From Mucilaginibacter pineti (GTDB lineage Bacteria > Bacteroidota > Bacteroidia > Sphingobacteriales > Sphingobacteriaceae): DNA of 64,000 bases. Every line of letters starts with the position of its first letter. Position 1 is the first letter of the stretch. The position numbers and the translations under genes were made by a program. This document shows, one piece after another, positions 1-8,591 of the stretch. The stretch is taken from NCBI RefSeq assembly GCF_900101875.1, contig NZ_FNAI01000003.1, positions 489,718-553,717 of the forward strand. The letters run 5' to 3'. The notes beneath the pieces were generated by a model. That model saw only the letters and a list, made by a program, of their open reading frames with translations, ran no database searches and had not been told where the DNA came from.

Positions 1-92
1 GAAATGCTGTTCGTATAATTTTTTTGCTTAAAAACTGACAGCGATGTCAAACATAATAGTCAACATAAATAATATATTATCACAAAACCTCA

Positions 93-1277
93 ATGAAAAC
101 AAAAACAATGAAAATACAAACTCCTAAATACCTTGCTTTTGCAAGCGTGATTACCCTGTTTTTAGCAGCCTGCGGAGGCTCACAAACCCCGGCGGGTAAC
201 CCCGGCGCCGCGCAGCCACCGGCAAGCTACCCGGTATTTACTATCGAAGCAAAAGATGCCACTTTAAATAGCGATTATCCCGCTACGCTGCAAGGCGAAC
301 AGAATATAGAGATTCGCCCGAAAGTTGACGGCTTTGTGGAAGCCATTTATGTTGATGAAGGCTCGGTAGTAAAGAAAGGCCAGCTGCTTTTTAAGCTGAA
401 CGCCCCACAGTACCAACAAGATGTAAACAATGCCGCTGCAGCCATTAACAGTGCCGAGGCCGAAGTTAACAGCGCCCAACTGCTGGTAAACAAAACCAAA
501 CCGCTGGTTGATAAAGATATCATCAGCCATTATGAACTGGAATCAGACCAGTTTGCGCTCAATACAAAGAAAGCTTCCCTGGCCCAGGCTCGCACTTCCC
601 TGGCAAACGCCAAAACTAATTTGGGTTACACCACCATTACCAGCCCGGTAAACGGCGTTATTGGTACGCTGCCCTATAAAGTGGGGAGTTTGGTAACCAG
701 TGCTACCACCAATCCTTTAACTACGGTATCAAACATTGGTAAGGTATACGCTTACTTCTCCTTAAATGAAAAGCAGCTGCTTGAGTTTTCAAGAACAGTA
801 AAAGGCAGTACCATTAAAGAAAAAATAGCCAATACGCCGGCCGTATCACTCATCCTGTCCGACGGATCAAACTATCCTGATCAGGGGAAAGTAGAAACCA
901 TTGGCGGTTTAATTGATACAGAAACAGGCTCGGCCAGTTTCCGTGCTGCGTTCCCTAATCCGGTTGGTTTACTGCGCAGTGGCAGCAGCGCCAATGTGCG
1001 CATCCCGCAGCTGGTAAAGGGTGGTATATTAGTTCCCCAGCGCTCGGCTTATGAGTTACAGGGCAAGCACTTTGTGTACGTGGTTGACAATACAGATAAG
1101 GTTAAAAGTGTAGAAGTACAGATCATGGATCTTACAGCTGGCCAATACTATGTAGTAACCGGCGGCCTTAAAATTGGCGATAAGGTGGTATATGATGGCA
1201 ACAGCTCGCTTAAAGATGCTGCCCAGATAAAGCCCGAAGTGATGACCGCCGACAAGGTTTACCAGGACTTAAACTAA
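93..1277 (+). CDS. RND efflux periplasmic adaptor lipoprotein (AcrA/MexE type)
   Basis: Membrane-fusion adaptor linking an inner-membrane RND pump to an outer-membrane channel. The N-terminus is a lipoprotein signal ending in a LAAC lipobox (Cys27 from this start), so it is probably anchored to the inner-membrane face. A biotinyl-lipoyl-like half domain (about residues 70-105, VDGFVEAIYVDEGSVVKKGQ), an alpha-helical hairpin rich in Ala/Asn/Lys (about 105-170), the second lipoyl half (TTITSPVNGVIG) and beta-barrel/membrane-proximal domains follow in the usual order. Length (394 aa) is normal. An in-frame ATG at 108 is an equally plausible start. It is the first gene of a three-gene operon, 33 nt before the pump gene. 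Substrates cannot be read from sequence, and any local regulator would lie left of the window. Confidence 0.93.
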   Translation: MKTKTMKIQTPKYLAFASVITLFLAACGGSQTPAGNPGAAQPPASYPVFTIEAKDATLNSDYPATLQGEQNIEIRPKVDGFVEAIYVDEGSVVKKGQLLFKLNAPQYQQDVNNAAAAINSAEAEVNSAQLLVNKTKPLVDKDIISHYELESDQFALNTKKASLAQARTSLANAKTNLGYTTITSPVNGVIGTLPYKVGSLVTSATTNPLTTVSNIGKVYAYFSLNEKQLLEFSRTVKGSTIKEKIANTPAVSLILSDGSNYPDQGKVETIGGLIDTETGSASFRAAFPNPVGLLRSGSSANVRIPQLVKGGILVPQRSAYELQGKHFVYVVDNTDKVKSVEVQIMDLTAGQYYVVTGGLKIGDKVVYDGNSSLKDAAQIKPEVMTADKVYQDLN

Positions 1278-1310
1278 GTTATTTCAAATTATTCAACATC
1301 AACAATAGTT

Positions 1311-4300
1311 ATGTTACGCAAATTTATTGAACGGCCGGTTCTCTCAACCGTTATATCGGTCATTATAGTTATACTGGGTATATTGGGGTTAACCTCACTG
1401 CCCATCTCTCAATACCCTGAAATTGCTCCGCCAACGGTACAGGTATCCACCTCGTACCAGGGTGCCAATGCCGATGTGGTAATGAATAGTGTGATCGTCC
1501 CGCTGGAAGAACAGATAAATGGGGTAGAGAACATGACCTACATGACCTCAACCGCCAGCAATGATGGTTCGGCATCTATCACCGTTTACTTTAAACTGGG
1601 TACAGATCCCGATCTGGCTGCGGTAAACGTGCAAAACCGGGTATCAAAAGCAACCAGCCTTTTACCGGCCGAGGTTACCAAATCGGGGGTTACCACCAGC
1701 AAGCGGCAAAGCAGTATGGTGATGATCTTCTCGCTATACAGCGATAACAAATCATTCGACCAAACCTTTCTGCAAAACTACGCCAACATTAACCTGCTGC
1801 CGCAAATAAAGCGGATAAACGGGGTTGGGGATGCCAGCGTATTTGGCACCCGCGATTACTCTATGCGCATTTGGCTAAAGCCCGATGTAATGGCCACCTA
1901 CGGTTTAATCCCTGACGATATTAACACCGCCCTTGCCGATCAAAATGTGGAGGCAGCGCCGGGTAAATTTGGCGAAAACAGTAACCAGTCATTTCAGTAT
2001 ACTATCAAATACAAAGGCCGGTTAAAATCTGTTACCGAATTTAATAATATCGTTATCCGGGCTACCGGCAGCGGGCAGGTGTTGCGCTTAAAAGATGTGG
2101 CAAGAGTTGAGTTAGGTTCGCAAACCTACTCTGGCGATACCAAGACCAACGGAGAGGCATCTATAGGTATAGCTATTAACCAAACCGCCGGCTCCAACGC
2201 GCATGAGCTGATCAAACAACTGGAAACCACTATTGAGGGCGCTTCCAAATCATTCCCGCCGGGGGTTAAATATACTTCGCTGTTAAATGCCAACGACTTT
2301 TTGGATGCCTCTATTGATAAAGTACTCCATACGCTTGTTGAAGCTTTTATCCTGGTATTTATAGTAGTATTTATCTTTTTACAGGATTTCAGGTCGACAC
2401 TGATCCCAGCCATCGCGGTACCGGTGGCCATTGTGGGTACCTTCTTCTTTTTAAACCTGTTTGGGTTTACCATTAACCTGCTTACCCTGTTTGCATTGGT
2501 ACTGGCTATTGGTATTGTGGTGGATGATGCCATTGTAGTGGTAGAAGCGGTGCACGCCAAGTTAGATGCAGGCGCCAAATCTGCCAGGGGTGCAACCATC
2601 GAGGCTATGAATGATATCAGCGGTGCTATTGTTTCCATTACTTTGGTAATGGCGGCTGTTTTTGTTCCGGTATCATTTATCAGCGGTTCGGCAGGGGTAT
2701 TTTATAAGCAATTTGGTTTAACGTTGGCTATCGCCATTATTATTTCGGCAGTAAATGCTTTAACGCTTAGTCCGGCCCTTTGTGCTTTGCTGCTAAAACC
2801 CCATGCCGAAGGTGAGCACCACAAAACCACCTACCTGCAACGCTTTTATGACGCGTTTAATACGTCGTTTGAAACAGTTACCGGCAAGTACAAAAAATCG
2901 GTTAACTTTTTAATTAGCAAAAAATGGCTGGCCGGTATAGGTATCGCGGTTTTTGCCACTATATTTTATTTCCTTTTAAAAACCACCGCATCAGGTTTTG
3001 TGCCTAATGAGGATCAGGGCGTATTGTTTGGTAATATTAGTTTACCCGCCGGTTCGTCATTAGAGCGTACAGCAGTTATTGCCAAACAGGTAGATGACAT
3101 TATCCGTAAACTACCCGAGGTACAAACTACGTTGCGCATTACCGGGCAAAACTTTATTGCCGGTGCAGGTGGTTCTTACGCCATGATCGTGGTAAAGCTA
3201 AAACCATGGGATAAACGTACCGCTAAAGGACAGGACCTAACCAGCTTAACCGGAAAGCTATTCGGGATGACAGCGGGGATCAAAAACGCGCAGATCATCT
3301 TTTTTGCGCCGCCAACTTTACAGGGTTTTGGTAACAGCAGCGGCTTTGAATTTCAGCTACAGGATAAAACCGGCGGCGATATCAACAAATTCAGCGAGGT
3401 GAGCGGTAAGTTTTTGGCAGGGTTAAATCAGCGCCCCGAAATTCAGTATGCAGCAACTTCGTTCAATACCAACTTTCCGCAATACCAGGTTGATGTTAAC
3501 GTGGCTAAAACCAAGGCTGCCGGTTTAACTGTAAGCACGGTGCTGGGGACCTTGCAAGGTTATTACGGTGGTTTGTATGCATCAAACTTTAACGAGTTTG
3601 GCAAGCAATACCGGGTAATGATACAGGCCGATAATAGTTACCGTGGTACACCGCAAGGCCTTAATAATATTTATGTGCGCAACGGTAATAACGTAATGTC
3701 GCCCATATCTGAGTTTGTTACGCTTAAGCGCGTTTACGGTCCCGAAGCTATTAACCGTTTTAACCTGTTTACCGCTATTGCCATACAGGGTTCGCCAAAA
3801 CCGGGCTTCAGCTCGGGCGATGCCATTAAAGCTATTGAACAGGTGGCTGCGCAAACTTTACCGGTAGGCTACAGCTACGAATATTCGGGCCTAACCCGTG
3901 AGGAATTATCAAGCGGAAGCCAAACGGTGTTCATTTTTATGCTATGTTTAATATTTGTGTACTTTTTGCTGAGTGCGCAGTATGAAAGCTATATCCTGCC
4001 GTTTGCAGTACTGCTTTCGCTACCTATCGGGCTTGCAGGCGCATTCATATTCGCCAAAATATTTGGTGTAGAGAATAACATTTACCTGCAGATCACGCTA
4101 ATTATGCTTATCGGCTTGCTGGCAAAAAACGCCATCCTGATAGTGGAGTTTGCGGTAGCCCGGCGCAGGCATGGCCTTAGTTTGGTTAACGCCGCTATTG
4201 AAGGTGCCGTTGCCCGTTTAAGACCTATTTTAATGACTTCTTTTGCCTTTATTTTAGGTTTGGTGCCGCTAATGCTGGCATCGGGTGCGGGTGCTGTAGG

Positions 4301-4466
4301 TAACCGTTCAATAGGTACAGGTGCTGTTGGCGGAATGCTTATAGGTACGCTGTTCGGGGTGTTTGTGATCCCGGTGTTGTTCATTATTTTTCAATCGCTT
4401 CAGGAAAAGATAGGTGGTAAACCTACCGATGCCCAGGCAGAAGTTACCGGCGAGCCAACCATCTAA
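1311..4466 (+). CDS. RND multidrug efflux pump, HAE1 family (AcrB/MexF type)
   Basis: Inner-membrane proton/drug antiporter of the hydrophobe/amphiphile efflux family; 1,051 aa, full length for the family. It starts with the typical MLRKFIERPVLS motif, TM1 and a first periplasmic loop (SQYPEIAPPTVQVSTSYQGA). TM4 carries the proton-relay Asp pair (GIVVDDAIVVVE) and TM10 the conserved Lys (LLAKNAILIVEFA). Two pseudo-symmetric halves, each with a large periplasmic porter loop, are visible. It lies between the adaptor gene and the outer-membrane factor gene, whose start is 10 nt downstream of this stop, so the three are probably co-transcribed. Substrates are likely hydrophobic or amphiphilic compounds by family, but the exact range is unknown. 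Confidence 0.95.
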   Translation: MLRKFIERPVLSTVISVIIVILGILGLTSLPISQYPEIAPPTVQVSTSYQGANADVVMNSVIVPLEEQINGVENMTYMTSTASNDGSASITVYFKLGTDPDLAAVNVQNRVSKATSLLPAEVTKSGVTTSKRQSSMVMIFSLYSDNKSFDQTFLQNYANINLLPQIKRINGVGDASVFGTRDYSMRIWLKPDVMATYGLIPDDINTALADQNVEAAPGKFGENSNQSFQYTIKYKGRLKSVTEFNNIVIRATGSGQVLRLKDVARVELGSQTYSGDTKTNGEASIGIAINQTAGSNAHELIKQLETTIEGASKSFPPGVKYTSLLNANDFLDASIDKVLHTLVEAFILVFIVVFIFLQDFRSTLIPAIAVPVAIVGTFFFLNLFGFTINLLTLFALVLAIGIVVDDAIVVVEAVHAKLDAGAKSARGATIEAMNDISGAIVSITLVMAAVFVPVSFISGSAGVFYKQFGLTLAIAIIISAVNALTLSPALCALLLKPHAEGEHHKTTYLQRFYDAFNTSFETVTGKYKKSVNFLISKKWLAGIGIAVFATIFYFLLKTTASGFVPNEDQGVLFGNISLPAGSSLERTAVIAKQVDDIIRKLPEVQTTLRITGQNFIAGAGGSYAMIVVKLKPWDKRTAKGQDLTSLTGKLFGMTAGIKNAQIIFFAPPTLQGFGNSSGFEFQLQDKTGGDINKFSEVSGKFLAGLNQRPEIQYAATSFNTNFPQYQVDVNVAKTKAAGLTVSTVLGTLQGYYGGLYASNFNEFGKQYRVMIQADNSYRGTPQGLNNIYVRNGNNVMSPISEFVTLKRVYGPEAINRFNLFTAIAIQGSPKPGFSSGDAIKAIEQVAAQTLPVGYSYEYSGLTREELSSGSQTVFIFMLCLIFVYFLLSAQYESYILPFAVLLSLPIGLAGAFIFAKIFGVENNIYLQITLIMLIGLLAKNAILIVEFAVARRRHGLSLVNAAIEGAVARLRPILMTSFAFILGLVPLMLASGAGAVGNRSIGTGAVGGMLIGTLFGVFVIPVLFIIFQSLQEKIGGKPTDAQAEVTGEPTI

Positions 4467-4476
4467 TCATTTAATC

Positions 4477-5886
4477 ATGAAAACAAGAAATCAAGTATAT
4501 ATCACTTTAGGATTAGCCGGCTTGTTAGCCCTGGCATCCTGTAAAGTAAACCAGGTTTATAAACGCCCCGGCGATTTAAAAGCCGCCAACCTGTATCGCG
4601 ACAGCTTAAAAACGGATACCACTTCTATGGCAAGCCTGCCATGGCGCTCCCTGTTTGCCGATACTATTTTGCAAAATTTAATACAGGAAGGGATCAACAA
4701 TAATCTCGACCTGAAAACGGCCGTACTTAAAATAGCCGAAGCGCAGGCTACTTTGCAGGCCAGCAAGGCGGCTTACCTGCCATCGTTATCGGCAGGTGTG
4801 CAGGCTACCAAAGCCAAATCATCACAGGCTGCATTGAACTTTCCGGCGGGTACAGGTATCAACTTAAATACTACTACCTACCAGGCATCGTTAAACGCCA
4901 GTTGGGAAGTAAATATATGGGGACAGTTAAGCAGTTTAAAGCGCCAGGCCTTAGCCAACTTTTTACAAAGCGATGCCGCCAAACGTGCGGTACAAACGCA
5001 GCTGATAGCCGATATTGCCAATAACTATTACAACTTGCTTTCGTTAGATCAGCAATTGCGCATTACCGAAGAAACGGTGAAAAATCGCATAAAGGACGTG
5101 GAAACCATGACTGCCCTTAAAGAAGGGGCTATTGTAAACGGCGCGGCAGTTGTACAAAGCGAAGCCAACCGTTATGCAGCCGAGGTATCTATTCCCGATC
5201 TGAAACAAAGCATCCGCGAAACTGAGAATGCTTTAGATATTTTATTAGCCAGGGCTCCAGGCCCAGTTAACAGGGCTACACTTACACAGCAGGTGCCTAT
5301 TGCACAATTAAGTGCAGGCCTCTCTACCCAATTGCTTAGTAACCGGCCGGATGTGCAGGCATCTGAGTATGCGTTCCGCTCGGCGTTTGAGAATACCAAT
5401 GTGGCACATTCGTACTTTTATCCAACGCTTACCATTACGGCCAGCGGTGGCTTATCTACCTTACAATTGAAAAACTTTTTTGATAATTCGGTTTTTTACA
5501 ACCTGGTGGGTGGCTTAACCCAGCCTATATTTAACAAAGGGCAAAATAAAGCCCGTTACCGTATTGCCCAGGCGCAACAGCAGGAAGCATTTAATACCTT
5601 TCAGCAAACATTGTTAAGCGCAGGGCAGGAAGTATCAAACGCTTTATATTCTTACCAAAACGCGGGTACAAAACAGCAATTACGTGCAAAGCAAATAGCC
5701 GCCTTACAAAAATCTGTAAGTTATACCAACGAACTTTTACGCTATAGCTCGGCCACTAACTATACCGATGTATTAACATCTGAGCAAAGTTTGTTGGCCG
5801 CGCAGTTAAGCGGGGTTAATGATCGTTTGCAGGAACTGCAGGCTATTGTTAATTTGTACCGTGCATTAGGCGGAGGCTGGCAATAG
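4477..5886 (+). CDS. Outer-membrane efflux channel lipoprotein (OprM/NodT family)
   Basis: TolC-like outer-membrane factor completing the tripartite efflux system. I place the start at ATG 4477 (MKTRNQVYITL), which begins a lipoprotein signal ending in LALASC. Upstream in-frame codons would overlap the pump gene and give a poor signal sequence. Two OEP repeats follow, the first with a long alanine/glutamine-rich helical region (about residues 80-230). The motif LLSNRPDVQASEYAFRSA in the second half is characteristic of the NodT family. The C-terminus (LQAIVNLYRALGGGW) is the usual end of the family. A very strong hairpin terminator lies immediately downstream. Confidence 0.94.
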   Translation: MKTRNQVYITLGLAGLLALASCKVNQVYKRPGDLKAANLYRDSLKTDTTSMASLPWRSLFADTILQNLIQEGINNNLDLKTAVLKIAEAQATLQASKAAYLPSLSAGVQATKAKSSQAALNFPAGTGINLNTTTYQASLNASWEVNIWGQLSSLKRQALANFLQSDAAKRAVQTQLIADIANNYYNLLSLDQQLRITEETVKNRIKDVETMTALKEGAIVNGAAVVQSEANRYAAEVSIPDLKQSIRETENALDILLARAPGPVNRATLTQQVPIAQLSAGLSTQLLSNRPDVQASEYAFRSAFENTNVAHSYFYPTLTITASGGLSTLQLKNFFDNSVFYNLVGGLTQPIFNKGQNKARYRIAQAQQQEAFNTFQQTLLSAGQEVSNALYSYQNAGTKQQLRAKQIAALQKSVSYTNELLRYSSATNYTDVLTSEQSLLAAQLSGVNDRLQELQAIVNLYRALGGGWQ

Positions 5887-5907
5887 CAGCAGATTTTACA
5901 GGTGCCA

Positions 5908-5974
5908 TAAACACCAATTAAACAAAAAGGACCTGGCAATTACTGCCAGGTCCTTTTTGTTTAATTGGTGTTTA
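5908..5974. terminator. Bidirectional 31-bp perfect hairpin terminator
   Basis: Arms 5908-5938 and 5944-5974 are perfect reverse complements with a 5-nt loop (5939-5943). The core is GGACCTGGCA/TGCCAGGTCC, flanked by A-run and T-run, so it can terminate transcription in both directions. It sits between the convergent efflux operon (stop 5886) and the minus-strand permease (stop at 5981). Confidence 0.9.
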
Positions 5975-5980
5975 GAATAT

Positions 5981-8344
5981 TTAAGTTCTCAAACTTTTAA
6001 CCGGATTAGACAATGCTGCTTTTATCGACTGGAAACTGATAGTCCCGATGGCGATCACCACGGAAAGAATACCCGCAAGCGCAAATACCCACCACTCAAT
6101 GTGGATACGGTAAGTATAGGCCTGCAGCCATTTGTTCATGGCGAACCAGGCAATAGGAGAGGCAATGATATAGGAAATAACAACCAGCTTTAAAAAGTCT
6201 ATTGATAACAGGGTGGTGATACTGGCTACAGAGGCGCCCAACACTTTGCGCACGCCTATTTCCTTGATCCGGTTTTCGGCAACATAAGTGGCCAAACCAA
6301 ACAGGCCAAGGCATGAAATAAATACAGTTAAGCCAGCAAACAGTGCTGCAAGTGTTCCCACTCGGTTTTCATCCTCAAATTTTGCGGCATATTGCTCGTC
6401 TACGAATTTAAATTCGAAAGGATATTGCGGATTGTATTGTTTAAACACCTGGTTTACAATGTCTATGTTTTTAGCGATGCTATGGGCCGGGTTTAATTTA
6501 ATATGCACAATATTAAACCACGCTTTAGGACCCTGTATCACCATTTGGCTAACCTTTTCATAAGGAGATTCATAAATGAAATCTTTAACCACGCCAACTA
6601 CATGCCAATCGCGGCCATCGCTCTTCACTATAGCACCTATCGGATTTTTTAACCGCATCACCTTTACAGCAGTTTCGTTTAACATGAGGGCGGTAGAATC
6701 TGCCGGATATTTTTTAATGTCGATATCCCTGCCTTCCGCCAGTTTCACGCCCATTGTTTTTACAAAGTCTGCATCCGATGCCATGCGTATAAAATCTACC
6801 TTGTGGTCTGCTTCGGTGCTTCCCGGCCACGAAAATCCCCAGCCGTCGCTATATCGTTGTGTAATTGGGCTCATGGATTTAGTAACGGCTATAGCAGCCG
6901 ATTTATTGATGAGGTCCTGTTTAATGAGGTCGTAGTTTTTGGCCACATCGCCCTGCATATTCACATATATAAGGTTGTTACGGGAATAGCCCGTATCGCG
7001 GGCCTGGGCGTAGTTTATCTGGTGCTCTACAATAATAGTACAAATGACAAGGAATATGGCAAAGAAAAACTGTAAAACCACCAATACCTTGCGTGGTGTA
7101 ACCAGGGCATTCACCGCTACGAATGTTCCCTTTAATACTTTTACCGGCTGATATGATGACAGGTAAAATGCAGGGTAGCTCCCTGCCAGCAGGCCGGTAA
7201 ACAGGATGAAAAGGATTGCGAAAAGCCAGTAGCTTGGGTTACTAAAATCAATAAAGAGCCTTTTGCCTACCAGCTGGTTAAAGCCGTGTAAGCTAATTTC
7301 TACTATAATTATGGCGAATATACCCGCTAAAAAGGATAGCATTACGCTTTCGCCTATAAACTGCAGGATTAGCGACTCCTTTGTGGCACCGGCTACCTTA
7401 CGAATACCTACTTCCTTAGCGCGTTTTTCGCTCCGGGCGGTACTCAGGTTCATAAAGTTTATACAGGCTATTAGTAGAATAAATATAGCTATAATGCCAA
7501 AAAGTTTCACCCTTTCTATGCGGCCGGCAACATATACGCCGTTCTCTGATTTTGAATAGAGCCAGGTATCACTGAATAGTTGAGTGAATACTTGTGTAGT
7601 TGATTTTTCCCCGTTTTTGGTATGATCGATGGTGATATTTTTAACCTTGGTATCAAAACTGGCTTGGGATACGCCCGGCTTTAACAGGACAAATGTTTTT
7701 ATAGAGTTATTACCCCAATAGCCGTCATCCTGGTTTATCTTTTTTAGGTATGACCAGGGGAGAAGGTACTCAAAATTAAAGCTGGTATTGTTGGGCAAGT
7801 CTTTCAGTATTCCGGTTACAGTGAAATTGTCGGTGCTGTCAATTTTCACAACCTTACCCATCGCGTCTTCATTTCCGAATAGTTTGATCGCCATTTTTTG
7901 CGTTATAACTATCGAATTATTGCCGCTTAAAGCACTGGTATTACCCGAAATCAGCTTAAAACTAAACATATTTAAAAATCCAGGATCTGCCACGGCGCCA
8001 TTTAAGTTCAGGTGTTTATCTGCCACGGTAAAAAGAAAGGTTTGAAAGTCGCTCACCCTTACTGCATCCTCCACTTCGGGGTAATCCTGTTTAAGGGCAA
8101 GCCCCAGTGGTTTGGGCGTAGTACTCCATGCCCACAGTTCGCCATTGAATTTATCCCTGTTATTGGCTACATAAAGCCGGTCCTTTTTTTCATGGAACTG
8201 GTCATGGCTCATTTCGTTCTGGATCCATAGTAATATGAGGATAGCGCTGGCCATACCAATTGCTAATCCCAAGATATTGATCACGGAAAAACTGATATTG
8301 CGGATAAGGTTTCTCCAGGCGGTTTTAAAGTAGTTTTTAAGCAT
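5981..8344 (-). CDS. ABC transporter permease, FtsX/MacB-type, two FtsX domains
   Basis: Membrane permease of 787 aa belonging to the large Bacteroidota family that begins MLKNYFKTAWRNLIRN. After TM1 (about residues 20-42) comes a MacB-like periplasmic core domain (about 45-250), a first FtsX block with three membrane segments (about 285-440), a second periplasmic domain (about 445-650) and a second FtsX block (about 670-785). The motifs EVGIRKVAGA and EIGVRKVLGA begin the FtsX blocks. No ATPase gene is adjacent, which is common for this family. Substrate is unknown: such proteins may move peptides, lipoproteins or drugs, or act in mechanotransmission. The start ATG at 8344 matches the conserved N-terminus of relatives. 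Confidence 0.9.
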   Translation of the reverse strand: MLKNYFKTAWRNLIRNISFSVINILGLAIGMASAILILLWIQNEMSHDQFHEKKDRLYVANNRDKFNGELWAWSTTPKPLGLALKQDYPEVEDAVRVSDFQTFLFTVADKHLNLNGAVADPGFLNMFSFKLISGNTSALSGNNSIVITQKMAIKLFGNEDAMGKVVKIDSTDNFTVTGILKDLPNNTSFNFEYLLPWSYLKKINQDDGYWGNNSIKTFVLLKPGVSQASFDTKVKNITIDHTKNGEKSTTQVFTQLFSDTWLYSKSENGVYVAGRIERVKLFGIIAIFILLIACINFMNLSTARSEKRAKEVGIRKVAGATKESLILQFIGESVMLSFLAGIFAIIIVEISLHGFNQLVGKRLFIDFSNPSYWLFAILFILFTGLLAGSYPAFYLSSYQPVKVLKGTFVAVNALVTPRKVLVVLQFFFAIFLVICTIIVEHQINYAQARDTGYSRNNLIYVNMQGDVAKNYDLIKQDLINKSAAIAVTKSMSPITQRYSDGWGFSWPGSTEADHKVDFIRMASDADFVKTMGVKLAEGRDIDIKKYPADSTALMLNETAVKVMRLKNPIGAIVKSDGRDWHVVGVVKDFIYESPYEKVSQMVIQGPKAWFNIVHIKLNPAHSIAKNIDIVNQVFKQYNPQYPFEFKFVDEQYAAKFEDENRVGTLAALFAGLTVFISCLGLFGLATYVAENRIKEIGVRKVLGASVASITTLLSIDFLKLVVISYIIASPIAWFAMNKWLQAYTYRIHIEWWVFALAGILSVVIAIGTISFQSIKAALSNPVKSLRT

Positions 8345-8591
8345 ATGGTAAATTCTGAATAAAAGCCGGTTAAAGTTTTAAGATACAAATTAGCGTTCGG
8401 TTGCGTTGCTGCATTTGTAATGCCATTTTAATAAGTAGTTGATTTTTAACGAACTGTATTTAGAGTGTTTTTGAAATGTCCGGTTTCGTTACAGTTGTTG
8501 TTCGCTGGCGAACGATGCTTGGAGGGCGTTGTGGCATTGGCAAATTTGTGGTGCGGCTTATAAACCATAATCTGAACAAACGCCCAATGGT

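Noticed and set aside
2126..2638. 170-codon frame antisense to the RND pump
   Set aside because: Low-complexity Ser/Thr/Ala-rich translation opposite conserved transmembrane helices.
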